Shown piece after piece: positions 27,203 to 36,459 of a DNA stretch of 64,000 nt. Source of the DNA: Verrucomicrobiales bacterium (lineage in GTDB: Bacteria > Verrucomicrobiota > Verrucomicrobiia > Limisphaerales > UBA11320). The notes beneath the pieces are model-generated. The model saw only the letters and a list, made by a program, of their open reading frames with translations, searched no databases and was not told the origin of the DNA. The first letter of the stretch is position 1. Each line of letters opens with the position of its first letter. The DNA lies in the NCBI GenBank assembly GCA_016793885.1, contig JAEUHE010000042.1:248001-312000 (forward strand). Direction: 5' to 3'. The position numbers and the translations under genes were made by a program.

Positions 27203-30200
27203 ATGAAGATAAAAGCCACCTCCCTCGGTCAGGACACGAGATCCCTGGTTGCCATGATACGTTTGGCGGCTCTCGGTGCTGGAGTTTTCGCCTGCGGTTC
27301 GCTGTGGGCACAAAGCGATCTCTACATTCGCGATACCCCGTCCGACACAGGAGCAGAACCCTGCGCCGGGGGGGATATGTACGTGAGCGAGGATATTTGG
27401 GTGCGAACGAACCCCGATCCAGCCTGGCAACCTTATCCGTTCAATGCCGCCTCGCCTCCCTGGACCCCGGCCGCTCATCAGAATCCGGAGTATCGAGATC
27501 CCAAATACAGCACTCCCAACTACATTTATGTCCGGGTTCGGAACCGAGGTGGAGCAGCGTCCACGGGCAATGAACGACTTCGGGTTTACTGGGCGAAGGC
27601 CTCCACCGGCTTGAGTTGGCCAGCCCAGTGGGTGGACTACGCGACAACGATGCCGGGGTGTAATGCCCGTGTCTTTGGCATGGAAATCACCAAGCCGCGC
27701 AAGAATGCAGCGACCGCTACCCCGGCTGAACGGGAAGCTTACCGCGATGCCATCATTGCCATCGGCACCACGCCTGCCTATCAGTTCCCGGATCGAAGTT
27801 ATTGGCACAAACAGGATCAGATTCACGAGTCGGCCCCGGCGGGGATTGCTCACTTTGCCGCGCCCTTCCTTCCCTGGCATCGCGAATATGTCAATCGATA
27901 CGAACTGCTGCTGCGCGAAGCCAATCCGCTGGTCACGTTGCTGTATTGGGACTGGACCGTCAACCCGTCCGGACCCGGCGGAGGATTCAACTATTTCACC
28001 ACCACCTTCATGGGTGTCTCCGGAGCTGGAGGAGGCGCCTCCGTGGGCGCGCCCTTTGGTTCCCTGGCAGCTCCGCTGGATGGTGCGATCACCCGAGCTT
28101 TCAACTGGGCCGGTGGAGCAATACCGGCGAGCGACGCATCGATCTTGACGCCTGCCTCCTACAGTGGCGCCTCCGGCCTGAGAAATAACATGGAGAGCAC
28201 GGCCCATGGGCGCGCGCACCTGCGTATCGGAGGTGATCAAAACGGATTCAATGGCGCCGCCGAGGACCCCTGGTTCTTTTTGATTCACGCCGACGCCGAC
28301 CGCCTGTTCGCCCAATGGCAACGAAGTGACCTCACGGGCGCACGGCTCGATCCGAGTGCCGTTTATGGTGCCGACGGCGGAATCTCCGTGATCAACAACA
28401 ATCTCCCCCCCTGGGATGGATCCAGCGTGCTGAACAACGATACTTTGGTGAACGCGCCCATTCGTCCCTGGACAGCGGGGGACGGATATATCGTTAATAA
28501 GAACGCGAAGCACCGCTCGATCGTGGCACCCCCTATCTATGACGTGGCACCTTTGCGCATTCCCATCTTGGCTCCCGGCCAGGCGGTCGTGCTAGAGATC
28601 CCGTGGTATCCTCCAAATCCAGGCGACTATGCTTGTTTCGGGGATCCCGGCCATCACTGCCTCTTGGCTCGCATAGAGACTTCGACGAATGCCCCCTTTG
28701 GGATGACCACGGTGGAAGGGCCGGATGTGGGGGTCAATACGTGCAACAACAACAACATCGCTTGGAAGAATCTCACCGTGGTGGACAACTTCCCGGGCGC
28801 CATGGCCCTGTCATCGCTTTTGGTTCGCAATATTCACGAAAAATTCAATCTCGCGACCATCCGCTTTCGAAACCTGGGAACCTTCGCTCCCAAGTTCAGC
28901 GACTTCGGCCGTCCATTTTTTCAATTGCCTAAGGAAATCTTTGCGCGGTGGCGTCAAGCTGGGGGCGGACTTAAAGGAATCGAGCTGATAGGCGAAAATC
29001 GGTTTCAGCTGTTTGGAGATACCGCCGAGATCACGGGTATTCCGATGAACCGGGAGGAGACATTTTCACTCGATCTGCAGTTCGAGCTGGGGCCGAACTA
29101 TCAGCCGATCGAAGGACGCGACATCGCTTTCGACATCCAGCAATTAGGTTCGCCCGAGGACCCCGATGGCTTCGTGGGAGGAGTTCGGTTCCAAATCGAC
29201 ATCAGCAAGCTTACGTTCGTGAAGCGTGGAGCGGATTGGCGGTATCTCGACGGAGGCCAAATTGCGGACAAGCAATGGACCTCCGCCAAATACGATGACT
29301 CCAAATGGGCCCTGCGGCAGGCGGGGCTGGGATACGGAGGCGACCAGACCACGACCATTCGGCCGGTCGGTCGAGGTGAAGGCGGGCTCGCCGCCTACTT
29401 CCGCAGGTCCTTCCAGACTCGAGGAGTCGGGATTACGCGCGACACCTGGCTGCGGCTACGGGCAAGCGACGGAGTGGTTGTCTACCTCAATGGACGTGAA
29501 GTGATGAGGCGCAATCTGCCTCAAGGAGAGATCTCACCCGAAACTCCGGCTCTGAATGAGGTCACGGGTATCGCGGGCGAGATCTTCCTGCAGATCCCTA
29601 TCGAGACTGCCCGAACGCTTTTGGTGGAAGGCGAGAATATCATCGCTGCGGAAGTGCATGCGGCGAGCAAAGCGGACACGGACCTCTACTTCGATCTGGA
29701 ATTCTGCGCCAACCTCGCCGCGCGGTCAGTCCCCCCGGAAGTGCGGATTCGTAGACCTCTCAACGGCGAACGTTTTCTCCCGACTGAAACCATCGGGGTA
29801 TCGGCCGACGCTATGGACACGGATGGCAAGATCGCGTCGGTCCGATTCACCGTCGACGGCGAGCTGGTCGGGACAGCCACAGCCCCACCGTATCGGACGG
29901 AACTCAGTGGATTGAAGATTGGCCGGCATCGGGTGGCTGCCTTCGCCACCGACGACGATGGACTGACGGCTGAGGAGGTGGTCGATGTCATCATCGAACA
30001 GAATCTTGCGCCCATCGTGGAATTCTCGACACCGCAACAGTATCAACGTTTTCTGGCAAGCGAGCCCGTTACGTTAGGGGCGAATGCTGAGGATCGTGGG
30101 GGAAGTATCGCCCAAGTAGACTTCTTGGTGCGCACGGGCCACGGATTCGCCGTCGAAGACGATTTTAAACTGGTCGGGTCTTCAACGAAGCCACCCTATG

Positions 30201-30508
30201 GGGTGGAAGTCCGCGGACTCAACCCGGGCCACTACATGGCCATCGCTCGTGCGACCGACAACTCGGGGGTCACCGGCGATGCTCCTTCGCTGCACTTTGA
30301 AATCACCGGGCTAGTGGCTCCGGAGCTGCGAATCGTCCCGATGGCCCCTGGACAAGTGATGCTCACTTGGAATTCGCCTGGGGCAGCTCTGGAGTATACC
30401 GAGGTGCTCCCTGGCGCTCGGTGGACTACGATTCAAAATGCCGCGAGTCCTCTGCACGAAACCGTGGGCGGTAAGGCACGCTTTTATCGGCTGCGGATTC
30501 AACCGTAA
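27203..30508 (+). CDS. Large secreted tyrosinase-family copper protein with Ig-like domains and FYR module
   Basis: This exported protein of about 1101 residues has a signal peptide (LAALGAGVFACGSLWAQ). An N-terminal region (PNYIYVRVRNRGG) looks CARDB-like. The tyrosinase domain follows: CuA shows AHFAAPFLPWHREYVNRYE, with a further His in HKQDQIHESA; CuB shows TAHGRAHLRIGG and DPWFFLIHADADRLFAQW. The usual His-His pair in the last motif is Ile-His, keeping the His that normally binds copper. Such enzymes oxidise phenols with dinuclear copper. Two Ig-like beta domains (around 870-1040) follow, then the shared module ending ARFYRLRIQP. ATG 27203 gives the best signal peptide; ATG 27188 is close, and the frame opens at 27035, which overlaps the promoter and is unlikely to be the start. 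Confidence 0.86.
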   Translation: MKIKATSLGQDTRSLVAMIRLAALGAGVFACGSLWAQSDLYIRDTPSDTGAEPCAGGDMYVSEDIWVRTNPDPAWQPYPFNAASPPWTPAAHQNPEYRDPKYSTPNYIYVRVRNRGGAASTGNERLRVYWAKASTGLSWPAQWVDYATTMPGCNARVFGMEITKPRKNAATATPAEREAYRDAIIAIGTTPAYQFPDRSYWHKQDQIHESAPAGIAHFAAPFLPWHREYVNRYELLLREANPLVTLLYWDWTVNPSGPGGGFNYFTTTFMGVSGAGGGASVGAPFGSLAAPLDGAITRAFNWAGGAIPASDASILTPASYSGASGLRNNMESTAHGRAHLRIGGDQNGFNGAAEDPWFFLIHADADRLFAQWQRSDLTGARLDPSAVYGADGGISVINNNLPPWDGSSVLNNDTLVNAPIRPWTAGDGYIVNKNAKHRSIVAPPIYDVAPLRIPILAPGQAVVLEIPWYPPNPGDYACFGDPGHHCLLARIETSTNAPFGMTTVEGPDVGVNTCNNNNIAWKNLTVVDNFPGAMALSSLLVRNIHEKFNLATIRFRNLGTFAPKFSDFGRPFFQLPKEIFARWRQAGGGLKGIELIGENRFQLFGDTAEITGIPMNREETFSLDLQFELGPNYQPIEGRDIAFDIQQLGSPEDPDGFVGGVRFQIDISKLTFVKRGADWRYLDGGQIADKQWTSAKYDDSKWALRQAGLGYGGDQTTTIRPVGRGEGGLAAYFRRSFQTRGVGITRDTWLRLRASDGVVVYLNGREVMRRNLPQGEISPETPALNEVTGIAGEIFLQIPIETARTLLVEGENIIAAEVHAASKADTDLYFDLEFCANLAARSVPPEVRIRRPLNGERFLPTETIGVSADAMDTDGKIASVRFTVDGELVGTATAPPYRTELSGLKIGRHRVAAFATDDDGLTAEEVVDVIIEQNLAPIVEFSTPQQYQRFLASEPVTLGANAEDRGGSIAQVDFLVRTGHGFAVEDDFKLVGSSTKPPYGVEVRGLNPGHYMAIARATDNSGVTGDAPSLHFEITGLVAPELRIVPMAPGQVMLTWNSPGAALEYTEVLPGARWTTIQNAASPLHETVGGKARFYRLRIQP

Positions 30509-30679
30509 AAGCCGCGCGCTGAGCGACTAGGTCTACTCGGTCGGGGATGGTTAACAGCTTATCCCCTCCGCCGTTTTCGTGCTCACGACGGGGGTAAGGA
30601 TGGAGCCCGAAGCTCGGGTCGTGCGTGGAATGTCACCCGCTTCTAATCACGCCTCAATCCGCCTACCACTACGTGTAGG

Positions 30680-33646
30680 ATGGACAGAGTTCTGCAAGGC
30701 TTGGTATTCTTAGCTACCATTTATTCTAAGAATAAACAGTCTCGTCAACGTTCGCGCTGCCGCTTTGCCATGTGGGCTTTTTTTGCGGCGTTCGGACTCT
30801 TATCCAGTGGTCGTTCCCTCCTCGGCGACTCCACCCCCGAAATTGTTCTCCAGCGCGGCCACTACGGGGAGGTCGGAGCGGTGGCCTACAGCCCCGATGG
30901 ACGCATTATCGCGTCAGCGGGCCCGGCGGACGACATCCGCTTGTGGGATCGGGCGACGGGGGATTTGGTACGTGCCTTGCCCGGTCATCCGGAGCGGGTC
31001 ATGGGATTGGTTTTCAGTCCGGATGGAAAATGGCTCGCGTCCGCGGGCACCGAGGGAACGGTCAAGTTGTGGGATTATGATGCAGGTCGACTGGCACACC
31101 TGCTCACCAATCACGTTGGCGATTGGGTGCGCCGGATAGCCTTCAGTCCGGATAGCCGCCTATTGGTGCCAGCCAGCTACGATGGCAAAATGAGCGTCTG
31201 GGACGTGGCTAGCGGTGCCGTGTCACGAACTTTATCGACCGATGGTTCCGTGTCCGACGTGGTGTTCACGCCGGATGGAAAGTCCATCGTCACTCTGCTT
31301 CGACGTGGAGCTTCGAAATCGGTTGTCTTCTGGGATGCGGCCACCGGGGCTCCCGGGCTGACGCTGGATTCAGGCGTGGTGATGAGCGGAGTCGCGGTGG
31401 CGAACGATGGCTCCCGGCTGGCCGCCGGTGGATTGGACGGACTATTGATCGTCTGGGAACTCCCTTCGGGCCGTGTGCTGCATCGGCTGATGGCTCCTGA
31501 GAAGGAGCAGATTCTCGATATCGACTTCAGCCCCGATGGGGCGCTGCTGGCGGCTGCCGGGGCCGTCACCAATACCGTGTGGTCCACGGAGACAGGGCGG
31601 ATGGTCAGCCAACTCCTCGGTCACGAGGACAACACCATGCACATCAATTTTTCTCCCGATGGTCAGGAGATCGCCACGGGTTCCTCGGACTCGAGCATCC
31701 GCTTATGGAATGCTCATAACGGGACGATCAAGCGGATCTTTCCGCGTCGTGCCCCGAACACCCCCGTGACCAGCGTGGCGTTCAGCCGGGACGGTCGCTT
31801 CGAGGCCATCTCCACGGCCGATGGGCGTGTGCGGACCTGGGACGCCGAGGATGGACGGTTTCTCCATGAGCTGGATGGGCATGAAGAGGCGGTTCAGGTG
31901 GTTGTTTTCGGGGAGGACAGTCGTTGGCTCTTCTCGGGCAGCGTCGATCGCACCGTTCGCGTGTGGGATATGCACCGGGGCACGTTGTCGGCGAATAAGG
32001 CTGCGTTCGATCGAGTGGATACGATGGGGGCAATTGCCGTGGGAGGAACCGAGAATCTGATGGCGACCGCGCCTGGACCGACCGCCAGCGCCAGTCTCGA
32101 CTATTCCATCAAGCTTTGGGAATCGCACGATGCGTGGCCCAGACTCGTGCTAACCGGCCATGTCGCCAGCGTCCGCTCGGTGGCGTTTAACCCGGGAGTT
32201 GATTTGCTGGCGAGCGCGAGTTTGGACGGCAGCCTGAAACTCTGGAGCACGGCGAGCGGTGACTGTTTGCGCACGGCGACCAACACGGTGCTGCCTGAGG
32301 TGGTGGTCTTTTCATCTGAGTCGAGATGGCTTATTGCTGGGATGGCCGATGGCACGTTGCGCGTATTGGATACGAATGCTCTCCTGGTGGCACGCGAATG
32401 GCATGCCCATCATCGCCCCGTGCAATCCTTGGCGATCAGCGCCGATGGACGGTTCCTTGCCAGCGCCAGTGCGGATCGAACTGTCGCCTTGTGGGAGTTC
32501 GAATCAGGCAGGGAGCTGCGCCGCTTTACCAATGTCACTTCGCATCATCTGCCCCTGGCATTTCATCCCAAACGGCCCGTGTTGGTGTATGCGCCGCGGG
32601 ATGATTTAGTGATTCACGTAGACATGGATTCCGGGGAAATTCTGTTCCAGCGCGTTCTCTTCGCGAACGGTGAATGGCTGGCCTGGAATCCCGCCAAGGC
32701 GTTCCATATGTCATCCCCGCGTGGTGGAGACCGCGCGCGGCTTCGCTTGGCGGGGCAGCTCGCGCCCGTGTATCCGCTGGAGTTGTATCGGTATGAATTG
32801 AGCCGTCCGACTGATCTACTCAAGGCACTGGCGGGGCCAGCGCCTGTTTTGGTGCCCAAGGATTTCCGGCTTTGGTGGCATCGCTATCCTCACAAGCGCG
32901 CCTGGTTGTATGGCGGTTGCGCATTGGTGCTCATCTGGGTGATCACGCGATTGCGTCGCGGCTGGATCGCTGAGCGCCGACGGCGCTCGCAGGAAGCGCT
33001 TTCTCGCCAGCTTCTGGTCTCTCAAGAAGCCGAGCGCAAGCGCATCGCCGCCGAGTTGCACGATAGCCTGGGACAGAACCTCCTGATCATTAAGAATCAG
33101 CTGTACCTGGCACAACGGAAAATGCCCGCAGAGTCGGCCCTGCAGTTGGACGAGATCTCCCAATCGGTCTCCCAGTCTCTCACCGAGGTTCGTGAAATCT
33201 CCCACAACTTGCGTCCCTATCAGCTGGACCGGCTGGGGCTTACCAAGGCTCTCGAATCCGTGGTTACCAAGGTTGCCGATTCTGGGTCGCTGCGCGTGGA
33301 GAGCCAGTTTGCGGACATCGATGGATTGTTCTCGCCGGAGGGAGAGATTAACATCTTCCGGATCGTTCAGGAGAGCTTCAACAACATCCTTAAACACTCA
33401 GAGGCAGCCACCGTCAGTTTTTCGATCGCTCGGGTGGCCAACCAGGTGCGCATCCGGATCGACGACGATGGTCGGGGGTTCGATTATCGGCGCGCGACGA
33501 GCAACCGAGACGGTGCGCGTGGTTGCGGTTTGGCGAGCCTCAGTGAACGGGTTCGGATACTCCGTGGAAGCTTTCTCTGCGACTCAGCCCCCTCCCAGGG
33601 CACTCGGCTGACCTTCGAAATTCCTGTGCCTTCGGAACGAAAGTAG
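30680..33646 (+). CDS. WD40-repeat membrane sensor histidine kinase
   Basis: The 988-residue protein starts with a signal or anchor segment (MWAFFAAFGLLSSGRSLLG). About twelve WD40 repeats follow (FSPDGKWLASAGTEGTVKLWD and similar), probably two propellers outside the membrane. A transmembrane helix (WLYGGCALVLIWVITRL, about 735-752) comes next, then a HisKA_3 dimerisation domain with phospho-acceptor His794 in AAELHDSLGQNLL, and a GHKL ATPase with IVQESFNNILKHSEA, DDDGRGF and GCGLASLSERV. The kinase half matches the NarX/DesK class, whose partners are usually LuxR-type regulators. No regulator is adjacent, so it is an orphan kinase here. A WD40 propeller as the sensor is unusual; the better-known large systems use two-component propellers of another family. 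ATG 30680 opens the frame; ATG 30770 is also plausible. Confidence 0.9.
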   Translation: MDRVLQGLVFLATIYSKNKQSRQRSRCRFAMWAFFAAFGLLSSGRSLLGDSTPEIVLQRGHYGEVGAVAYSPDGRIIASAGPADDIRLWDRATGDLVRALPGHPERVMGLVFSPDGKWLASAGTEGTVKLWDYDAGRLAHLLTNHVGDWVRRIAFSPDSRLLVPASYDGKMSVWDVASGAVSRTLSTDGSVSDVVFTPDGKSIVTLLRRGASKSVVFWDAATGAPGLTLDSGVVMSGVAVANDGSRLAAGGLDGLLIVWELPSGRVLHRLMAPEKEQILDIDFSPDGALLAAAGAVTNTVWSTETGRMVSQLLGHEDNTMHINFSPDGQEIATGSSDSSIRLWNAHNGTIKRIFPRRAPNTPVTSVAFSRDGRFEAISTADGRVRTWDAEDGRFLHELDGHEEAVQVVVFGEDSRWLFSGSVDRTVRVWDMHRGTLSANKAAFDRVDTMGAIAVGGTENLMATAPGPTASASLDYSIKLWESHDAWPRLVLTGHVASVRSVAFNPGVDLLASASLDGSLKLWSTASGDCLRTATNTVLPEVVVFSSESRWLIAGMADGTLRVLDTNALLVAREWHAHHRPVQSLAISADGRFLASASADRTVALWEFESGRELRRFTNVTSHHLPLAFHPKRPVLVYAPRDDLVIHVDMDSGEILFQRVLFANGEWLAWNPAKAFHMSSPRGGDRARLRLAGQLAPVYPLELYRYELSRPTDLLKALAGPAPVLVPKDFRLWWHRYPHKRAWLYGGCALVLIWVITRLRRGWIAERRRRSQEALSRQLLVSQEAERKRIAAELHDSLGQNLLIIKNQLYLAQRKMPAESALQLDEISQSVSQSLTEVREISHNLRPYQLDRLGLTKALESVVTKVADSGSLRVESQFADIDGLFSPEGEINIFRIVQESFNNILKHSEAATVSFSIARVANQVRIRIDDDGRGFDYRRATSNRDGARGCGLASLSERVRILRGSFLCDSAPSQGTRLTFEIPVPSERK

Positions 33647-33738
33647 GCTGGCCGAACGTGCTCCCGCGTCGAGACGACGGTATCGCGGTCTCGCTCGAAT
33701 TTGGCACTGCTCCCCTTCCTGCCTCGGTTTTATGCTAA

Positions 33739-33762
33739 ACGGCTCCTCATCGAGCGAGCCGT
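33739..33762. terminator. Weak terminator-like hairpin between convergent genes
   Basis: ACGGCTC and GAGCCGT form a seven-pair stem around a ten-base loop between the stop codons of the convergent WD40-kinase and NxxGxxxAF genes. No T-run follows on either side, so the role is uncertain. Confidence 0.3.
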
Positions 33763-33774
33763 CTCAACCCCTCG

Positions 33775-36195
33775 TCAAGGACTCGTGACGCGGTAGAACG
33801 CTCCGTTGGCCGGAGGATTCGGATCGGTGTAACTCAGTTTGCCATCCGGTGCAGCAATCAAGGGCTGGAGAGTGATCCAGTTTTGAAGATCGACACTGCG
33901 TTGCAGTAGATACTGCTGCCCTGGCACTCCATAGAAGAGAACGTTGACGGTGGGGCCGCCTGGCAGGTAGATCAGCGATGGATTGGGCTGGCCTGGTCCT
34001 TGCGTGAAAAGGGCAATGTCGTTGCCGTCCCCTCCAGCGTAAGTGATGAACAGGTCGGTTCCGCCAAAGGTGCCGATGCGCGCACCTTCATTGAGACCGC
34101 TGAATGTTCCCGTGCGGGTTCCACTGACCGCAGCGATAACGTAGGACTCTCCGGTGTTGAGCGTGTGGCCGTTCAAGAGGTTCACCTGAAGGTTGCCCGC
34201 CAGGTTTAAATTCCCGTTCACTTGGAGCCGATCGTATTGAGAGGGAGACAACCCGCCGAGCTCAGCCAGAAATGAGCTGGTGGCTGTCTGGGTCCAATCG
34301 CCCTGGATGACGAGTGACCCGGGACTGGAACCTGGGCTGATCACACCGTAGTTGGTGACGCTTCCCAGAAGTTGGCCGTTACCGAGAACGGACCCGTTCG
34401 TCGCGATGGTGGTGCCATCGGTTGCGGCGATGCTGGATCCGGCCTGTAGCGTCAGGCTCGCGTTGCCAGTGCCGCCGCCAATGTAGAGAGCTTTGACCTG
34501 GGTATTGCCTGCCGGGCCGAGGACGGTGACCGTATTGCTGGGGGCAATGAATACGTTGTGAACAGCCGCAGGCGCCAGACTCAGAGTCCAGTTGGTGGCG
34601 ACCTCCCAGCTCCCATTTCCTTGGGTTCGCCAGCGCAGATCTGGGGTCCAGAGACGGATGGCTCGTCGGCCATCCGCGAGTTCGGTGTTGAAAACAACTT
34701 GTCCAAGATTATTCAGCCCTCGGGTTCCGAAGCCTGAATCGAATTTGCGGTAGGTGCTCCCCTCACAGGGATCACCCGTTCGTGCGACACTGATGAGATC
34801 GATTCCATCGCCCGTGAAGATCCCAAACACCGAGAAGAGTCCCGATCCCCGGAGCGCTGTGGGCGTGGCCCAGGCAACCTGGCCTGCATCGTTGAAAGCG
34901 ATGTCCGATGGAATGCCGTCAAACCGGCCGACCAAGGCGCCGGCTGCGTTGGGCGCCAGCTGATTTTCGCGAGCAATTGGGGTCAGGGGCCCGCCGCTAC
35001 CGCGGAGGATCACCGCATCATCGGAAGTGCCGCCGCTCGTGCCTGTCAGCACGGTTGCAAAAGCTACCTGTCCGGCCTCATTAATTTTGCTCTCTACGTA
35101 GGTGGAGGCCGTGATTTTTCCATTTCCACCGGGTGCTGACTGTCCCTTGCGCAGGATCTCAGTGACCTCTCCCAGGCGAGCCCGATACAGTCCCGCGTTG
35201 TTGACAGTGCCTTGGCTAGTCCCGGTTAAGGTAGCATTGAAGCTGAATTCGCCGGAGCTATTCAGGTTGTGATCCGCCAGATTCAAATTGGAGAACTTCC
35301 CGCTTCCATCCGGGACTGAATCTCCCACCAGAACAACCGCGGCGTTGGGTTGCGGGGAATCCTTCCGGTTAATCCAAATCCCGTTTCGAACCTCAAATGT
35401 GCTGGGGGATTGAACGCGGCCCACGAAGGCGATCGTCCCGGCATCGTTCATGGGTGTATGAGCGGGCGCCTCAACAAGTCGCCAGTCTCCTGTAAAGCTG
35501 GTTTGGCCGACTTGCACGGAATCCGAGAGAAAGCTGATCGCCACCGTTCGCACGGTGGTTCCATCGATCCGAAAGAGGCCTGGCAACTGCGACCCGAAGG
35601 GAAAGCAGTTCGCGAATACTGCGAAGTCCCCAGACGCGTTGGGAGTCGGAGGCTCGACGAACGCAAAATTGAACTGCCCGAAGGTGCTGTTTGCTATCTG
35701 GGGCAACGGGTCCAGACCGTGAATGAGTTCGGTACGATTGAGCGCACTCAAGCGATAGACCGTGTATTGTCCGAATTGCTGACCAGGCGCCGTCTCGTTT
35801 CCGATGAACACAACATCGCCTGATTTGTTGAAGCCCGGTTGGCCGATAGTGAGATGGGTTTCTGAACCATCCGGCGTGAGTCCTCCTTTGCTGATCAAGC
35901 GGGTCAAAGTCCCTTTACTCCAGGCGAATAATCCCGCGTCCGCGTCTGGGGGCGTGTCGCTTAATTTCGCAAAGAAAACGATCTCCCCTTGGTGATTGAG
36001 AACTGGAGTGGTCGCCGAGGAACCCGCAGTGGTCCAAAATCGAAGCAAGGTGCCACCTCCATCGACCGCATCGCCGGTTTTAGCGACCGTCACGGTGTCA
36101 GCAGTCCCCGTTTGAAAAGAAGCCAGAGTCAACGAAAGAACTCCCGGCACCAGCCAGCCTGATAGATAATTTGAGCAGTACGACTTAATCCGCAT
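33775..36195 (-). CDS. Secreted NxxGxxxAF tandem-repeat protein with beta-strand-repeat region and FYR module
   Basis: This 806-residue exported protein has a signal peptide (LSGWLVPGVLSLTLASFQTGTA). Residues about 40-510 carry at least eight copies of the NxxGxxxAF-type repeat (NHQGEIVFFAK, NKSGDVVFIG, NDAGTIAFVG, NEAGQVAFAT, NDAGQVAWAT, NNLGQVVFNT). NCBI families name such proteins choice-of-anchor tandem repeat proteins, with no known function. A second region (W-x-x-x-x-NW, then LTLQAGSSIAATDGTTI and GDWTQTATSSFLAELGG) resembles the tail of autotransporter-associated strand proteins. The last 70 residues are the shared module (QYLLQRSVDLQNWITL to GAFYRVTSP). It is probably a surface protein and is convergent with the WD40 kinase gene. 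Confidence 0.85.
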   Translation of the reverse strand: MRIKSYCSNYLSGWLVPGVLSLTLASFQTGTADTVTVAKTGDAVDGGGTLLRFWTTAGSSATTPVLNHQGEIVFFAKLSDTPPDADAGLFAWSKGTLTRLISKGGLTPDGSETHLTIGQPGFNKSGDVVFIGNETAPGQQFGQYTVYRLSALNRTELIHGLDPLPQIANSTFGQFNFAFVEPPTPNASGDFAVFANCFPFGSQLPGLFRIDGTTVRTVAISFLSDSVQVGQTSFTGDWRLVEAPAHTPMNDAGTIAFVGRVQSPSTFEVRNGIWINRKDSPQPNAAVVLVGDSVPDGSGKFSNLNLADHNLNSSGEFSFNATLTGTSQGTVNNAGLYRARLGEVTEILRKGQSAPGGNGKITASTYVESKINEAGQVAFATVLTGTSGGTSDDAVILRGSGGPLTPIARENQLAPNAAGALVGRFDGIPSDIAFNDAGQVAWATPTALRGSGLFSVFGIFTGDGIDLISVARTGDPCEGSTYRKFDSGFGTRGLNNLGQVVFNTELADGRRAIRLWTPDLRWRTQGNGSWEVATNWTLSLAPAAVHNVFIAPSNTVTVLGPAGNTQVKALYIGGGTGNASLTLQAGSSIAATDGTTIATNGSVLGNGQLLGSVTNYGVISPGSSPGSLVIQGDWTQTATSSFLAELGGLSPSQYDRLQVNGNLNLAGNLQVNLLNGHTLNTGESYVIAAVSGTRTGTFSGLNEGARIGTFGGTDLFITYAGGDGNDIALFTQGPGQPNPSLIYLPGGPTVNVLFYGVPGQQYLLQRSVDLQNWITLQPLIAAPDGKLSYTDPNPPANGAFYRVTSP

Positions 36196-36459
36196 GATCC
36201 GCCACTTTAACCCATCTACCCGTGAATTGTCGAAGCGTATTTGCGCTCGGCTACGGGATGCGATGGACCCTGTTCATCTGATAACCTCCCCGGCAATGCT
36301 CAAGCGAGGCGGCGTTCGCCGCAGTTGACCTGTCCGTGGTTCGTGTACAGGTTGCTGCTCACTATGTTCGTCATAAACGTCGGTTCCTTAACTCGAGTCC
36401 CCGGCTTGATCGGAATCGCCTACCACCGAGGCCGGCGAGTGATCCAACCGTCCGGAGGT

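Noticed and set aside
27056-28513. 485-codon minus-strand frame across the tyrosinase gene
   Set aside because: The plus strand has copper motifs and a signal peptide; the antisense chain is compositionally odd and has no recognisable domain.
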